Source: Anaspis maculata (Eukaryota; Arthropoda; Insecta; Coleoptera; Scraptiidae). Taken from it: a stretch of DNA of 64,000 bases. Positions 1 through 11,010 of this stretch are shown here, piece after piece (position 1 is the first letter of the stretch; each line of letters opens with the position of its first letter). The notes beneath the pieces were generated by a model. The model was not told where the DNA came from. It worked only from the letters and a program-made list of their open reading frames with translations, and did no database searches. Made by a program: the position numbers and the translations under genes. The stretch spans positions 744,001 to 808,000 of the forward strand of contig OX421968.1 of NCBI GenBank assembly GCA_949128115.1, given 5' to 3'.

Positions 1-199
1 CGGGAGTGGTAAGTTTTCAAATAAGTAGCCTGTTGTGAGAGGCAGTGAAACACACGAAAATATCCGTCCGGAACACATCGCCGAGATCATGTTGTGGGGA
101 GAGAGGAAATAAGAGGTTATCAGAGAGATGATCATTGATCACAAATACTGCAAACATTATTATCATTATTAAGATTTTCACTCAACAGGTAGATACCCA

Positions 200-1218
200 T
201 TAACAGAGTGAGGCGCACATCAAGCTAAGAGAGAAGAGGAAAAAAAAGACAACAGGGGAAGAACCGCGATCACTCAACACCGCCAGAAGCAGATCCGTCA
301 AAGCAAGACCTGATCTGGCCAACAGAACAAGAGAATATGTCAATTCGATCCTGGACACTCGCATAATTAAAGCACATTTGATACATGGGAGAAGCCTTAA
401 GAACATTAGTATTAGTAGTAGGGAGGTAAAACGTCTCGGTGCATCTTGAATTTATGCGTGGAACCCTGAACATCAATTTCTGCACCAAATTCTTGGAGTC
501 GAGTAAACCATTAACAAGTTTAAAAAGAAAAACAATAGAATGCGAACATCGTCTTGACTGTAGGCTGACGAACTGCGTCCGTGCCAGCAACATGTCCTGG
601 GGACATCCCCCAGGAGGATAAGTACCCCAAGTTCTGAAATGCAAAAACTTCAAGAATCGACGCTGAACTCTCTCGATAGCGGAAACGTGCACCGAATATA
701 AAGGACTCCAAATGATAGTGGCATACTCAAGACGAGGCCTAACAAATGTCGAATAAAGGAGACAGGCAGTCTGAAGATTCGCAAAGGGTCTGACATTTCT
801 CAAGACAAAACCCAAACTCCTGAAGGCAGCAGCAGTCACATCAGAAATGTGTGGAACAATTTGTTTTGTTCCGAACAAAAGTAAGCTGAGAATCGAAGCG
901 AACCCCCAGGTCACGCACATCATTCACCCTTGGCACCAAAACATCACCAATAGCGTAGTCAAACTGTATTACATTTCTGGCTCTACAATACGAAACAATC
1001 GAGCATTCACTGGGATTAAGTGGTAGGTGATTCGGCTGACACCATCTCCTAACCCTGTCCAAATCAGCCTGAAGTCTCTCACAGTCAGCCACAGCACCTA
1101 TTTCACTACACAACTTAGGTCGTCAGCGTACATCAGAAATCCAGCCTCAACACAGTCACCATTAAAGATAAACGAGTGTAAACGAAAGGGCCACCGTACT
1201 AAAGACCTTCTAATATAG
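200..1218 (-). pseudogene. 5'-truncated non-LTR retrotransposon, reverse transcriptase C-terminal part (broken)
   Basis: Three minus-strand frames together cover the C-terminal half of a jockey-type LINE reverse transcriptase. The active-site box YADDL is at 1116..1130 and is followed by a stop. A second frame (841..1113) carries RLQADLDRVRRWCQPNHLPL and the DVRDLGVRFDSQLTF block. A third (270..923) carries LYSTFVRPRLEYATIIWSPL and the thumb/connection region. Homology begins abruptly near 1218, as in 5'-truncated LINE insertions. At least two frame changes make the copy inactive. It lies in the last visible grh intron. Confidence 0.85.
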
Positions 1219-1413
1219 GCGGCTCTCTTTGCTTGCAGCTTGTGGGCAGATATTCGCATAACATTAAAAAAAAATTTGCGCGTTTGTAGCCATGTGATAG
1301 TGAACAAGTTCATGCAACGTGAACGAAAAGTGCGCCCACTGGAGCAACCAATCGAATGCGACAAATCTGGATTTTACATCGTTCACATTTTACGTGCTAT
1401 GCGCACACCTTGC
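1219..1413. other. intron, nothing recognised
   Basis: Short interval between the LINE fragment and the SINE. I see no coding or structured signal. Confidence 0.5.
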
Positions 1414-1537
1414 CTTGCATTTAGCGAGCATTCCAACTAAATCAAGGAACTTGATGCGCCCAGTGGGAATCAAGCCCACTTTCCTTGGCAGGCAGTCGGA
1501 CGCGAGAACCACCACACCACAAGCTCCTCAAGGTTAA
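1414..1537 (-). repeat. tRNA-derived SINE, copy 1
   Basis: The minus strand begins GGAGCTTGTGGTGTGGTGGT, with an A-box-like region, TCGCGTCCGACT, and a B-box-like GGCTTGATTCCCAC, followed by a unique body ending near ATTTAGTTGGAATGCTCGCT. The same head and the same ATTTAGTTGGAATGCT tail occur in the copy at 42684, so both belong to one SINE family with an internal pol III promoter. Confidence 0.7.
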
Positions 1538-1708
1538 ACAATAATTGCCATGATTTAATAGGACAGAGTACTGGAACATCAAGCTGGCATATCCTATAAT
1601 GAAAACGTTAAAATCGATGACGAGGATTCCAAGTTAGTTTTGGAATAAGTTTAAACGTTGAGCCACCACGTTTCGGATATTGAGCAGTTCAATACATCGG
1701 GTATTATA

Positions 1709-2280
1709 CAGGGTGTTTTGGGGATGATAGCAAAAAATTTAACTGTGAGTAGATCTTGTCAAAATATGACGGAAACCTAGATACCATTTTGCAAAGTTTG
1801 GTCTTATAGTAACGAAGATACAGCCCTTCAAAGTTCACTTTTTTCGGATTTCAAAAATCTGTAACTCAGGAAGGTTTTGACGGAACGAACGTAAATTTGT
1901 CATATGTGCTGATTTGCCGAAACTATCTACCGACCTGCCAGATTTCAACAAAATCCAACTAGTAGCGTGGGAGTTATGAAGGTCATTAATTTAGAAGGAT
2001 AACAAAAAAGTTGACTCTCATATAACTTCTGCGCCACTAATTGGATTCCTTCAAAATTTAACAGGTTTGTGAATAATTTTGACGAATCAGCTTATGTTGA
2101 ATTTGTCAAAACGTTCTGGAGTTACAAATTTTTGAAATTCGAAAAAAGTGAACTCTGTGAACAACTGTATCTTCATCATGAAGCCAAACTTTGCAAAATG
2201 GTATGTAGGTTTTCTCCATATTTTGGCGAGATCTACCCACAGTTGTATTTTTATTTAATATCATCTCTAAAACACCCTAT
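1709..2280. mobile_element. inverted-repeat MITE, copy A (CAGGGTGTTTT ends)
   Basis: The element starts CAGGGTGTTTTGGGGATGAT after a TA and ends with the complementary ATCATCTCTAAAACACCCT. Long imperfect inverted arms can be traced inward; for example, ATATGACGGAAACC near 1766 faces GGTTTTCTCCATATTTTGGC near 2210. It has no coding capacity. A second copy lies at 31020..31606. The TA flanks suggest mobilisation by a mariner-like transposase. Confidence 0.75.
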
Positions 2281-2858
2281 ACTGCATATTTCTTACTTAA
2301 CAATGAACACCAGATGAATACCGATTTGATTCAGCAGTGCGAGTCGATTTCCAGGATATGGCTTCAAAGAATGGGAAAGGCGATGGTTAGTTTTCAAAAG
2401 TGCAGACTGTTAGTGCTCTTGACAGTTAGTGTCCAGTTCACTCTTCAGACTAGTCCAGTTAAAATGAGACTTACCCTTTTTTGTTTTTGCGATACAAGTT
2501 ATTTATGCTCGAAGCGCTTATTTTGTACTTATTCTCAATCTGCAAAATAAGGAAAACAGAATTAATTTTTCCAAATGTAACAACGTTCTGTCTTTCTTAA
2601 TTTTAGCATAGATTTAGAAGAAGTACTGAGCTTTTGTACGTGGAGCTAGCAAAAGTGAACTGATCCCACGTTGGCAAATATATGATTTGTATGTTATAAT
2701 TATTATTCAGCACATTTGTATATTATCCTCCCAACATGCCGGTTTAGTTTGGTTATTGACCGAATGAAATGGTGTAAAAGCCCAGTACGTCCAGGTCCAT
2801 GCATATTAAGCAATAAGCTAAGCGTTATGTTTGATTGGGCTTATAAATTAAAACTTAC
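2281..2858. other. grh intron, no feature recognised
   Basis: Sequence between the MITE and the grh donor at 2858. I searched the minus strand for the missing final grh exon (the ENKYKI-like continuation) and did not find it. Confidence 0.5.
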
Positions 2859-3239
2859 CGCGTTGAGCAAGCCAGCAGTGGTAGGGGGTACCACATGCAG
2901 GGGAGTGTATACATCGTCCACCTCTTGGCGCACATACAACATGACTCTTTCGTGGAGTGGTGGTGGTCCTGCACTTCCTGGACCGCTCGATAGCATTTTG
3001 GACCTTTTCAGTGGTGGAGAAAACACATTCCCGTCCGTATTCAGACTGTTATCTAAGATGTTGTCTTTTTTATCGGCGTCCGGTGGGAAATGATTATGGA
3101 ATTTTAATGTGGGGGTTGTGGGAGGTTTGGCTGCTGTGTGGAGGAGAAAGGGCGATCCGGACTTGACGTGGTCCACAGGGCCTGTTAGGGAACTATCCGT
3201 ATCATGAGCGTAGAATCCTTGAAGTTCCATCGATGTTAG
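2859..3239 (-). CDS. grh: grainyhead, linker and start of the dimerisation domain
   Basis: This exon of 127 codons encodes a divergent linker (SMELQGFYAHDTDSS), the conserved FLLH and PTLKFHNHFPPDADKKDNIL motifs, and then ERVMLYVRQEVDDVYTPLHV and VPPTTAGLLNA, where the C-terminal ubiquitin-like dimerisation domain begins. The acceptor is TTTTAG above 3239 and the donor GCG|GTAAGT below 2859. The rest of the domain (in Drosophila it begins near ENKYKI and ends about 60 residues later) was not found between 1 and 2858, so the last exon is off the window. The gene is therefore partial at both ends. Confidence 0.95.
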
Positions 3240-3301
3240 CTAAAAAAACTCGCGTTTAATAACTCTCACAATTTGGGCCTCACTGACAACTAGGACGATA
3301 C

Positions 3302-3481
3302 CTTGTCGATATCTTCAGCTGGCGAAAATAGTACTGGAGGTTTGGTCAAATCGCTCATCGAATAAAACTCTGACCGTTCACACATGGCGTGATATAACTC
3401 ATCTAGCTTTTTCCTACCAGTGGCCGTCATTTTTCTTTTGGCCGCTCGTCTCTCCTCATCTCTGGTTTTGCGCTCTGCGCC
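3302..3481 (-). CDS. grh: grainyhead, end of the CP2 domain with the basic segment
   Basis: This exon encodes 60 residues starting GAERKTRDEERRAAKRKMTA, the basic helix and nuclear-localisation-like segment that closes the CP2 domain. It continues TGRKKLDELYHAMCERSEFY and KPPVLFSPAEDIDK. The acceptor TTAAAG lies above 3481 and the donor AAG|GTATCG below 3302. Both ends are phase 0, so it joins its neighbours without a frame change. The splice to the 3550 exon restores the conserved CDK-GAERK junction. Confidence 0.96.
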
Positions 3482-3549
3482 CTTTAATTAAATTGTCGTT
3501 TTTCAAATGCCATATTTAAAAATGGTAACAATAAAAAAATAAAACGTAC

Positions 3550-3705
3550 CTTATCACAAAATACTTTGATTTGGCAATAACCCCGATGGTGAACAACAGT
3601 ATCTCGGGGATCTTCATACGTATCAATCTGCAAGTGCAATGGGAGCCCTTTGACACCCTTCTGACTGCTAAAATCTGTACTTAAACACTGTACTGCTATG
3701 TTAAT
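3550..3705 (-). CDS. grh: grainyhead, CP2 domain core exon
   Basis: This exon of 52 codons, phase 0 at both ends, encodes [20 protein letters not shown] and then [15 protein letters not shown] and [14 protein letters not shown]. This is the most conserved block of the Grainyhead family and it carries the C-terminal part of the DNA-binding domain. The acceptor is TTCCAG above 3705 and the donor AAG|GTACGT below 3550. It is nearly identical to Drosophila and vertebrate grainyhead-like proteins, and this identifies the gene. Confidence 0.98.
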
Positions 3706-3763
3706 CTGGAAGGATAAACACAATGGAGTGTAACAATCAATAGATGTAAAATAAGTAATTTAC

Positions 3764-3858
3764 TTTTGCGGGGCTTTCCAGAGGGTTCCAGTAAATGGCA
3801 ATGGCATTATGTGCGACTTCCTCGATACAACCTACGAGTCCAACGCTGTTCTTCGTAT
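3764..3858 (-). CDS. grh: grainyhead, short CP2 domain exon
   Basis: This 95 bp exon reads (D)TKNSVGLVGCIEEVAHNAIA followed by IYWNPLESPAK, matching the Grainyhead CP2 domain. It starts with two bases completing the split Asp codon from the exon at 6436 and ends in phase 0 before GTAAAT. The acceptor is CACCAG above 3858. The intron to the next exon is only 58 bp. Confidence 0.95.
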
Positions 3859-4522
3859 CTGGTGACGAGCGAGAATAAAAAAAAGGTAAGATAAAGAATG
3901 AAACAGAATTGATATTTGGATTTTACTTGAACTTACCGAAAAGCTCTTAAGCTGCTTGAAATTATAGTTTTGTTTTTAAATTAGGTTTTAAATGAGAGAA
4001 TCTACAATAGATCAGCCTAGTATTATTCATTCAGTGATTCACTTGAACTAAAATAGGCACAGGGAAGATTGGGGTTCTAGTTTCAGAGTATTTCATGGTG
4101 TCCGGAGTTTAACGCGAAACTTGAACAGTTGATAGAGCATCAAAAAGTGAACTTTCTTCAGGATAACTTGTTCAAAAACGTACAATAACTGAGATACAGC
4201 CATTCAAAGTTCAGGTTGAAATATCATTTCCCATGTAACTTTCATACCGCTAATTTTCCCAGAATTTTGCACACATGAATGTCAAGTGGATCCCCAAAAA
4301 CTGACTGAAGGATTCTGAAACATTTTGGTCCAGTGGCATGGATATTGGAGGGCTCGTCCCTGTGATTCCCCTAATTCCTGCACAATGATTATTTTGGAAA
4401 AATACTTAGAGAGTTGGATTCTACAATCAATTTACTAGGAAAAGTTACACTTGACAAATAATTCTTTCAAATCTGGAAAAAAAGGACTTTTTTCTTAATT
4501 TTCAATGAGCTCAAACTGAAGC
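3859..4522. other. grh intron, no feature recognised
   Basis: Non-coding intron sequence between the exon at 3858 and the fold-back element. I see only scattered AT-rich sequence, possibly degraded repeat (CTTTCATACCGCTAATTTTCC). Confidence 0.4.
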
Positions 4523-5966
4523 AAACTGCTCCACAATGAAGTTGTCGCCACCAAAAAAGGCTTGACTTTGACGGCCAATAACTTTCGATTGCTGGAAGTG
4601 ATTTCCATTCTGTTTGTTGCGTTTACTGGCCCAATCTATCTTCAACGGATCCTGTAATTGTGAATATCAAGAAACGGCATGTAACATTTATACAGGGTGA
4701 TATGTGAAAAGGTGAAAAATTGCGACAACTTCATCGAACCCCCATTTGCAATTTTTTTTTTTTCAAATTTCAACGTGACAATCATTAATTGTGATGCATT
4801 GTCTCAAAAAGGTTTTGGAATTACCGAGATTGGAGGTCTCACACAGAAGATACGAATTTTTACATGGAATGTAACAGATTTCCCTATTTTCTCGCAAGAT
4901 TGAATCACTTCCAATGAATAGGTGATGGTTGACATTGAGCCCGATTGTTCCTACAACCGTTCCGGATAACTTGAATTTAAAAACAACCCGAAAATTTGGT
5001 GTGGGGCCATGCAGGGGACACTTTTTGAAACGCTAGTCACTGTCTGTTTGTGGCACGTTGAATTTCTGATACCGTTGAATGTTTTTGATACCGTCCTACA
5101 AAGATGATCAAAAATGTGTGTTGCTACAGGAACGCTGAAAACCTATGTTTATGCCATTGTTCATAGTGACACGGCAAGTCACTTCAACAATGCCAAGACC
5201 TATGTTTTCAGCGTTACTGTAGCAATACACATTTTTGATCATCTTTGTAGCACGTCGTAGCGCGTCACCAGAAAAACGCGATCAGGGGTGAAGCTCAGGC
5301 ATAATAGCACAAGCACAACAAATAAACTTCCAGGAGGCTCCCTCTTCCATGGAAAGTGAAGCTCCACCATATTCAAGGGTTTAGACTTGCAAAAAGCATG
5401 TTCCACGTCTGAAATATTGATGAAATTCAACGTACCAAAAACAGACAGTGACTAGCGTTTCAAAAAGTGCCCCCTGCATGACCCCACACCAAATTTTCGG
5501 GTTGTTTTCAAATTCAAGTTATCCGGAACGGTTGTAGGAACAATCGTGCTCAATGTCAACCACCCATTTATTGGAAGTGATTCAATCTTGCGAGAAAATA
5601 GGGCAAACCTGTTACATTCCATATAAAAATTCATATCTTTTGTGCGAGACCTCCAATCTTGCTAATTCCAAAACCGTTTTGAGACAATGCATCACACTTC
5701 ATAATTTTTACGTTGAAATAAAAAAAAAAAAATTCTTGCAAATGGGGGTTCGATGAAGTTGTCGCAATTTTTCACCTTTTTACATATCACCTTGTATAAA
5801 TGTTACATGCCGTTTCTTGATATTCACAATTACAAGATCTGTTGAGGATAGATTAGGCCAGTGAACGCAATAAACAGAATGGAAATCACTTTCGGCAATC
5901 GAAAGTTATTGGCCGTCAAAGTCAAGCCATTTTATTTGTGGCGACAACTTCATTGTGGAGCAGTTT
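4523..5966. mobile_element. 1.44 kb fold-back element, copy 1
   Basis: A near-complete palindrome. The left end AAACTGCTCCACAATGAAGT is mirrored at 5947-5966. GTGAATATCAAGAAACGGCAT near 4660 is mirrored by ATGCCGTTTCTTGATATTCAC near 5806. The centre pairs GATGATCAAAAATGTGTGTT near 5103 with AACACACATTTTTGATCATC-like sequence near 5225. Nested within it are CAGGGTGATATGTGAAAAGG-type ends near 4694. There is no transposase ORF. A shorter relative is at 26999..27704. Confidence 0.85.
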
Positions 5967-6435
5967 ACATCCTTGTAGCTTTCCAAAGAGATCTGAATGA
6001 TGGATTTCTGTCAAGGAATAAGCCCGTAGCACTTGATTTCGCAACGGCTGATTTCACCAATTCAACTCCATCCTTAAGCAATGGCACTCGGTGAATACCT
6101 ATATTTGTGGGACCTGTGGTGAACCTACCTATGTACCTACTTGTGATAATTATTGGGAAGACAAAATAAAAATATTAACTAAATAGATAAATGCTAATTA
6201 ACGTGCCTCTTAGCCTGCATGCAGCTATATTTACTCGTCTGCAGGTAGACGTTTGACCTTTGCGGAGCATCTCATTGGCAATTTATATTTAAATAGAATT
6301 ACTAGATATTCGACTATAAAACATACCTTAATTTCGCAAAATATTCGCTTGAAATTTTTTGTTAGCTATTTGCATAGGTATAGTTGGTATATGATATGTG
6401 GGATGAGGGTTTTGCTTTTTCCGTTAGATACTGAC
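5967..6435. other. grh intron, no feature recognised
   Basis: AT-rich intron sequence adjoining the grh donor at 6435. I see no repeats or ORFs of note. Confidence 0.5.
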
Positions 6436-6547
6436 CTGCATCCAAAATTCGTTGTTTAACGGAATGCTGTCTCCCGTGCCAAAACTGCCACGCTTTGATT
6501 TCGTCTTCCGGACTTTTCTCTTCCCGGAACATCAGCATGACGATACT
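6436..6547 (-). CDS. grh: grainyhead, short CP2 domain exon
   Basis: This 112 bp exon encodes SIVMLMFREEKSPEDEIKAW followed by QFWHGRQHSVKQRILDA. It is an unmistakable Grainyhead CP2 domain segment, and the basic HGRQHSVKQR stretch belongs to the DNA-contacting part of the domain. The acceptor is CAACAG above 6547 and the donor is CAG|GTCAGT below 6436. Phase is 0 in and one base out; the G left over joins AT at 3858 to give Asp. The exon is isolated by an intron of 17.7 kb upstream and one of 2.6 kb downstream. It is too short to appear in most ORF searches. Confidence 0.95.
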
Positions 6548-7974
6548 CTGTTGAAAAGGAAATGTTGACTATTAAACTCTGACAAAGACTGATTTATTGC
6601 GAAAAATTGACCGGCAGATGGTTTCGACATATCGATAAGGGCCATTTATTTTCAAGGTTGCTCATTGCCTTGCTCCTAATTAAATATGGCTAAATTATAT
6701 CATTTACGGGAAGATATCATTACTTGTGCGATTTATTAAAGTACGCAATCATAATAAAACAATTATATTGATTGAGTTTAATTACGCCCGAGGGAACTTT
6801 TTTCTTGCTCTGTTTTTCAACAGTGCGGATCCAGTTTTTGCCATCTTATTACGGATTCGCTTTAATAAGGAATCGCTTAATTGGATTTTGCACAGAATGA
6901 ATTATTCTGCTGATATCGTTCGGGAATAAAACACATCCATTTTAATTATAAAGTTCGCTTAAGCTGAGGTGCTGCTAATCAATTTTTATTGTAAATGCAT
7001 ACAAGGCTGAGCACTTTGTATCGCCTCATTTGTATGTAAATTGAAAAGCCATAGAAATTTCTTATTTTGAAAATATATATATATATATATATATTACTTA
7101 TCAACTTTGTAAACATATTTTAATACTAATGACGACGATTCGACTGATGACGAAGTGTCTATTAACTCTGCATTACCTATCTGATGAAAAATCACAATGT
7201 TTCATAACATAATTTCAACGGTGGCAACTGCGGTTTTGATTTTTTTTTTCGAAATAATGTCCCCTTGAATTATAAAATGTATACATGTAGTTAGTTGAAA
7301 TGTTACTAAAATACTAATTGAACGATGCCAGTAATAAAAAAAAAAAAATCAATTTGTTTTTGGGCAGTAGAAAGCTGTTAAAAATCTGAGTTATGTTGGT
7401 ATTCCTGATTTCTGATGTTCAATGCCAGTTTGACATTTCAAAGTTATGAGCGTGTTGATTATCATTATTCAAAATAACGTGGATAATAGTATATTATTCA
7501 ACAAGCGGGTAATGATAGCTTCTTACTCATGAGGATGCAGTTTGCCGACACAAGCCTTGGCGAGTGTTGTAAAGCATCCGAATGAGTAATAGCCATTACC
7601 CGCGAGTAGAATACTATGCTTTATCCAGTCTTATTGAAAAATGCAGGCATGCATGCGCGTGATAATGCGTGCATTATTCAATAGGATTGGATAAATGTAT
7701 TTTGGCGACCACATGGGTACACCAGGCATGCGAGCTGCTGGAATTTGCGAAAAAATTGACCATTTCGACACTAGTTTAATGACCACCCTGTATATCATGG
7801 GAGCAGCTGTCATTCTCCTCAGCAATGAACGAGTTCAGTAGTCAAAAGATGGAGCTATCTAAATATACAGCCATTTTGAAAATCGGTTGATTTTTTCCTG
7901 AGATATTCTTATTCGAAGTATAGCGATATTTTCGAGTGGCTCACTTCAATCGTTGAGCAGTTTAGTTTCTTTAT
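6548..7974. other. grh intron with an (AT)n tract
   Basis: Non-coding sequence containing an (AT)n microsatellite at about 7072..7094 and two diverged repeat fragments (around 7500-7620 and 7660-7800, where a CACCCTGTATA end is visible). I see no gene. Confidence 0.5.
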
Positions 7975-8844
7975 AAACTACGCAACATTGAATACGACAC
8001 ACGGAAAATTTTGCCCTTTTTCAAATCGGGATAGCTCCTGATTGTATTGCACGATTTGGAATCTGTTTGTGCCGTTGCTTAGCCAAATCTTCTGATAATC
8101 CCTCGGATAATCCATAACCATAACTGTGAATGAGGAACTCAATGCAACTTGAGTGAAGTTTATACAGGTGACATGTAAAGTAAAGCGGTGCAAAACTGCC
8201 AGGCGTTCAACATGCTCCCATTTGAAGAAATTTTCTTCTTTCTGGATTCTAACATTGGAGGCATAAATAATAATCTCATACCTCGCCACGTTAGTCGACT
8301 TATTCCCCTAGCCTCTTTAAATTACAGGGTGGTATCAAAAAAAAAAATTCTTGGTTTTTCGGTAAATGATTTTTTATTATTGACCGATTTCCAAAATCCA
8401 GGGCTCAAATTGAAGCTGAAAGCTCAAGTAAGAAGATCCCATAAGCAGAATCGACTGGAAAGAAACATTAAAAATGTATGGTTCCCTCAAAAGTGACCCG
8501 ACGTTTCATCGGTATCGGGATCTGGCTTGGGATGAGAATGAACTGATAATCAATCTTGCCCTTGAGGAACGCCTTCATTCTGAACATATTCCTAAGTTTA
8601 GAGCTTGTATGAGACAGGTCCTGTTGATAAAGGGACAAAAGTACAACTGTTTGTTATCAAGGCGTTACCACTAACGTTACCAGCCGCAGGTGAGCGACGC
8701 ATTCTTTAACGTTAGCTACAAGCGATTCCATACGAGCAAGAATTATTATTCTGCCTTGATAACATGCAGTTCCAATTTTGCCCCTTCATCAACAGTTCTT
8801 GTCCCATTCAAGCTCTAAACATCGGAAAATTTCAGAATTAATTA

Positions 8845-9338
8845 CTACGTTTCCATGGAGAATCGAAATCGATTTGAAAACGGTATCGGGATTGAATACG
8901 GAAGTGTTCACATGAGTTGTTCGAACTCGGTATTCAAATCGATTTGAATTCTGTTTACATATCTGTCATGTAAGTCTAACCCTAACCTAAAACTATACCA
9001 ACCTAACGTATCAGAGAAAGTGCAAGTACTCTGCAAACTGCAAGTGTGCAGAAGGCAGGAGTGCAGACAACAGGTGCAAGTATGAATGCGATCTTCGATG
9101 CGATCAGAACAGCGGTTTTACTCATTGCTATGCATCAGTTTCTGTTTGTTGATGTTTCGATCCAATCCGATTGGGTTTCCATGAGTATTATTTTGATCCG
9201 ATCCTGATACGATCCCAGAATTTGCCGAATCGACCTTGAAACTCAAATCGATTTGAATACGATGTTGCAAGCGTTTACATGCAGTTTTCAATCCCGATAC
9301 CGTTTTCAAATCGATTTCAATTCTCCATGGAAACGTAG
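8845..9338. mobile_element. CTACGTTTCCATGG MITE, copy 1
   Basis: The 494 bp element is bounded by CTACGTTTCCATGGAGAATC and its inverse, GATTTCAATTCTCCATGGAAACGTAG, with TA on both sides. The arms carry repeated AAATCGATTTGAA palindromes. There is no coding capacity. Related copies are at 22077 and 43672. It sits at the centre of the fold-back element. Confidence 0.9.
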
Positions 9339-9449
9339 TAAATGATTTGCTCAAGGGCAAGGTTGATTATCAGTTAATTCTCATCCCAAGCCAGATTCCG
9401 GAACCGATGACCCAAGAGTGACGCATCTTTATTATTGTTTATGTTTAAT

Positions 9450-9473
9450 CTTATTATTATTATTATTATTGTT
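9450..9473. repeat. (ATT)n microsatellite
   Basis: Short ATT trinucleotide run inside the fold-back element. Confidence 0.8.
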
Positions 9474-9803
9474 TATTTCCAGTCGATTCTGATTATGGGA
9501 CCTACTTACTTGAGGTTTCAGCTTCAATTTGTGTCCTGGATTTTGAAAATCGGTCAAGAGCGAAAAATGATATCGGCGAAAAACCAAGAGATTGTCTCTT
9601 CAATACCACCCTGTAAATAAAGACGCTAGGGGGATAAATCGACTAACGTGGCCAGGTATGAGGTTATCTTTCATGCCTCCAATGTTAAAATCCAGAAAAA
9701 AGAATTTTTTCTTCAAATGGGAGCATGTTGAACGTCTGGCACTTTTGCACCGCTTTACATGTCACCCTGTATGAAGTTCACTCAAGTTGCAATGAGTTTC
9801 TTA

Positions 9804-9969
9804 AGGTGCGTTCAGTCAGCTTATTTAGCCGCAAGTTTTAGTTTTAGTCGCAAGCGCAGCGACGCCCATTGGCTCTTATGAACCAGCCTCCTTAGAACAG
9901 CCAATAGACGATGCGGCGCTTACGGCTAAAATTGAAACTTGCGACTACATAAGCTGACTGAACGCACCT
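9804..9969. mobile_element. 166 bp MITE with TTA target duplication
   Basis: AGGTGCGTTCAGTCAGCTTA at the left end mirrors TAAGCTGACTGAACGCACCT at the right end, and TTA flanks both sides (9801-9803 and 9970-9972). A 3 bp TTA duplication is typical of PIF/Harbinger-type MITEs. Inside are CGCAAGTTTTAGTTTTAGTCGC and a CCAATGGGCG-like block. A diverged partial relative is at 16788..16878. Confidence 0.88.
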
Positions 9970-10107
9970 TTATTCACAGTTATATATTATCAGAAGATTT
10001 GGTTAAGTAACGACACAAACAAATTCCAAATCGTCCAAGACAATCAGGAGTTATCCCAATTTGAAAAAGGACAAAATTTTCGGTGTCGTATTCAATGTTG
10101 CATAGTT

Positions 10108-10691
10108 CATTATAATGTTATGTGTATCTCTTTATTTTCATTTCTCGAGTTTATTTTAGGCCAACACTTTTTCAAGATTTGAAAAATAAATAGATTGATT
10201 ATGTCATAAAACCGTCCCTTCAACTATGCTGTGATCAAATAGAAACAAACAGTTTTAAACAATTAAAAACATGTTTAAGACGAAAAAAAGACACTTTTTT
10301 TTGTTCTTAATTTTTGCCAACCCTGTATTGATTTATCTTTGCGCAAAACTATCTGAGCATTCTGAGTCGTTCATGGTCCGTTTTGGTTACCAAAACAAAT
10401 TGCAATTGCAAAACAAATCAATTGCTCTATTCCTCAACAACAGCAACGAGAAACGCCATCGTCCAAAATTTGATTTCAAATTGTGTGATGTTACCTGTCA
10501 AAGACTACATTTTTCTTTTGTTTTAATCCAATAGACAATTTCGAGCTATGCGTCCATCATCAAGGAATTAAGGCCGTCATTTCCATCAAAGGACAAAAGT
10601 CAGACCGACTTTTGTGTCGTGTCTGCCACAGTGGCACTTTCTTGCTTTTCCCTTCAGATCGAGGGGGCACTCACTCGCAAAGTAGGTGTCC
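10108..10691. other. intron, no feature recognised
   Basis: AT-rich sequence with an 87-codon open frame at 10271-10534 (+). I cannot link it to any family and consider it spurious. Confidence 0.4.
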
Positions 10692-11010
10692 CACATGTGC
10701 AATATTGCACAAAACATTGCACGCATTGCACAGACATTGCACGCATTGCACCAAACATTGCACGCATTGCACAGACATTGCACGCATTGCACCAAACATT
10801 GCACGCATTGCACCAAACATTGCACGCATTGCACCAAACATTGCACGCATTGCACCAAAAATTGCACGCATTGCACCAAACATTGCACGCATTGCACCAA
10901 ACATTGCACGCATTGCACCAAACATTGCACGCATTGCACAGACATTGCATAGACATTGCACGCATTACACAAGCATTCCATCACCATTGCATACACATTG
11001 CATACACAAT
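10692..11010. repeat. ATTGCAC minisatellite, array 1
   Basis: About 14 tandem units of the 21 bp type ATTGCACGCATTGCACCAAAC, with variants containing CAGAC. The period is a multiple of three, so all six frames stay open (Cys/Asn/Ala or His/Cys/Thr repeats). This explains the several long overlapping ORFs here without any gene. A related array is at 14880. Confidence 0.92.

Larger units (their letters stand above)
7975..10107. mobile_element. 2.1 kb composite fold-back element with nested MITEs
   Basis: The left end AACTACGCAACATTGAATAC is mirrored by GTATTCAATGTTGCATAGTT at the right end. The arms continue inward: GATTTGGAATCTGTTTGTG near 8054 faces CACAAACAAATTCCAAATC near 10014, and ACATGTAAAG and TTGAACGTCTGGCA blocks also pair. 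A pair of subterminal CACCCTGTA signals lies near 8168 and 9767, and an inner ACAGGGTGGTATCA pair near 8324 and 9605. The centre is occupied by the 494 bp MITE at 8845 and the right arm is interrupted by the 166 bp MITE at 9804. The layered structure records successive insertions. Confidence 0.82.

Noticed and set aside
8970..9000. CTAACCCTAACCTAA telomere-like sequence
   Set aside because: It is a short part of the CTACG MITE, repeated in its other copies, and not a TTAGG array.
10692..11010. CRISPR-like array
   Set aside because: Eukaryotic context, no unique spacers between units and no cas genes.
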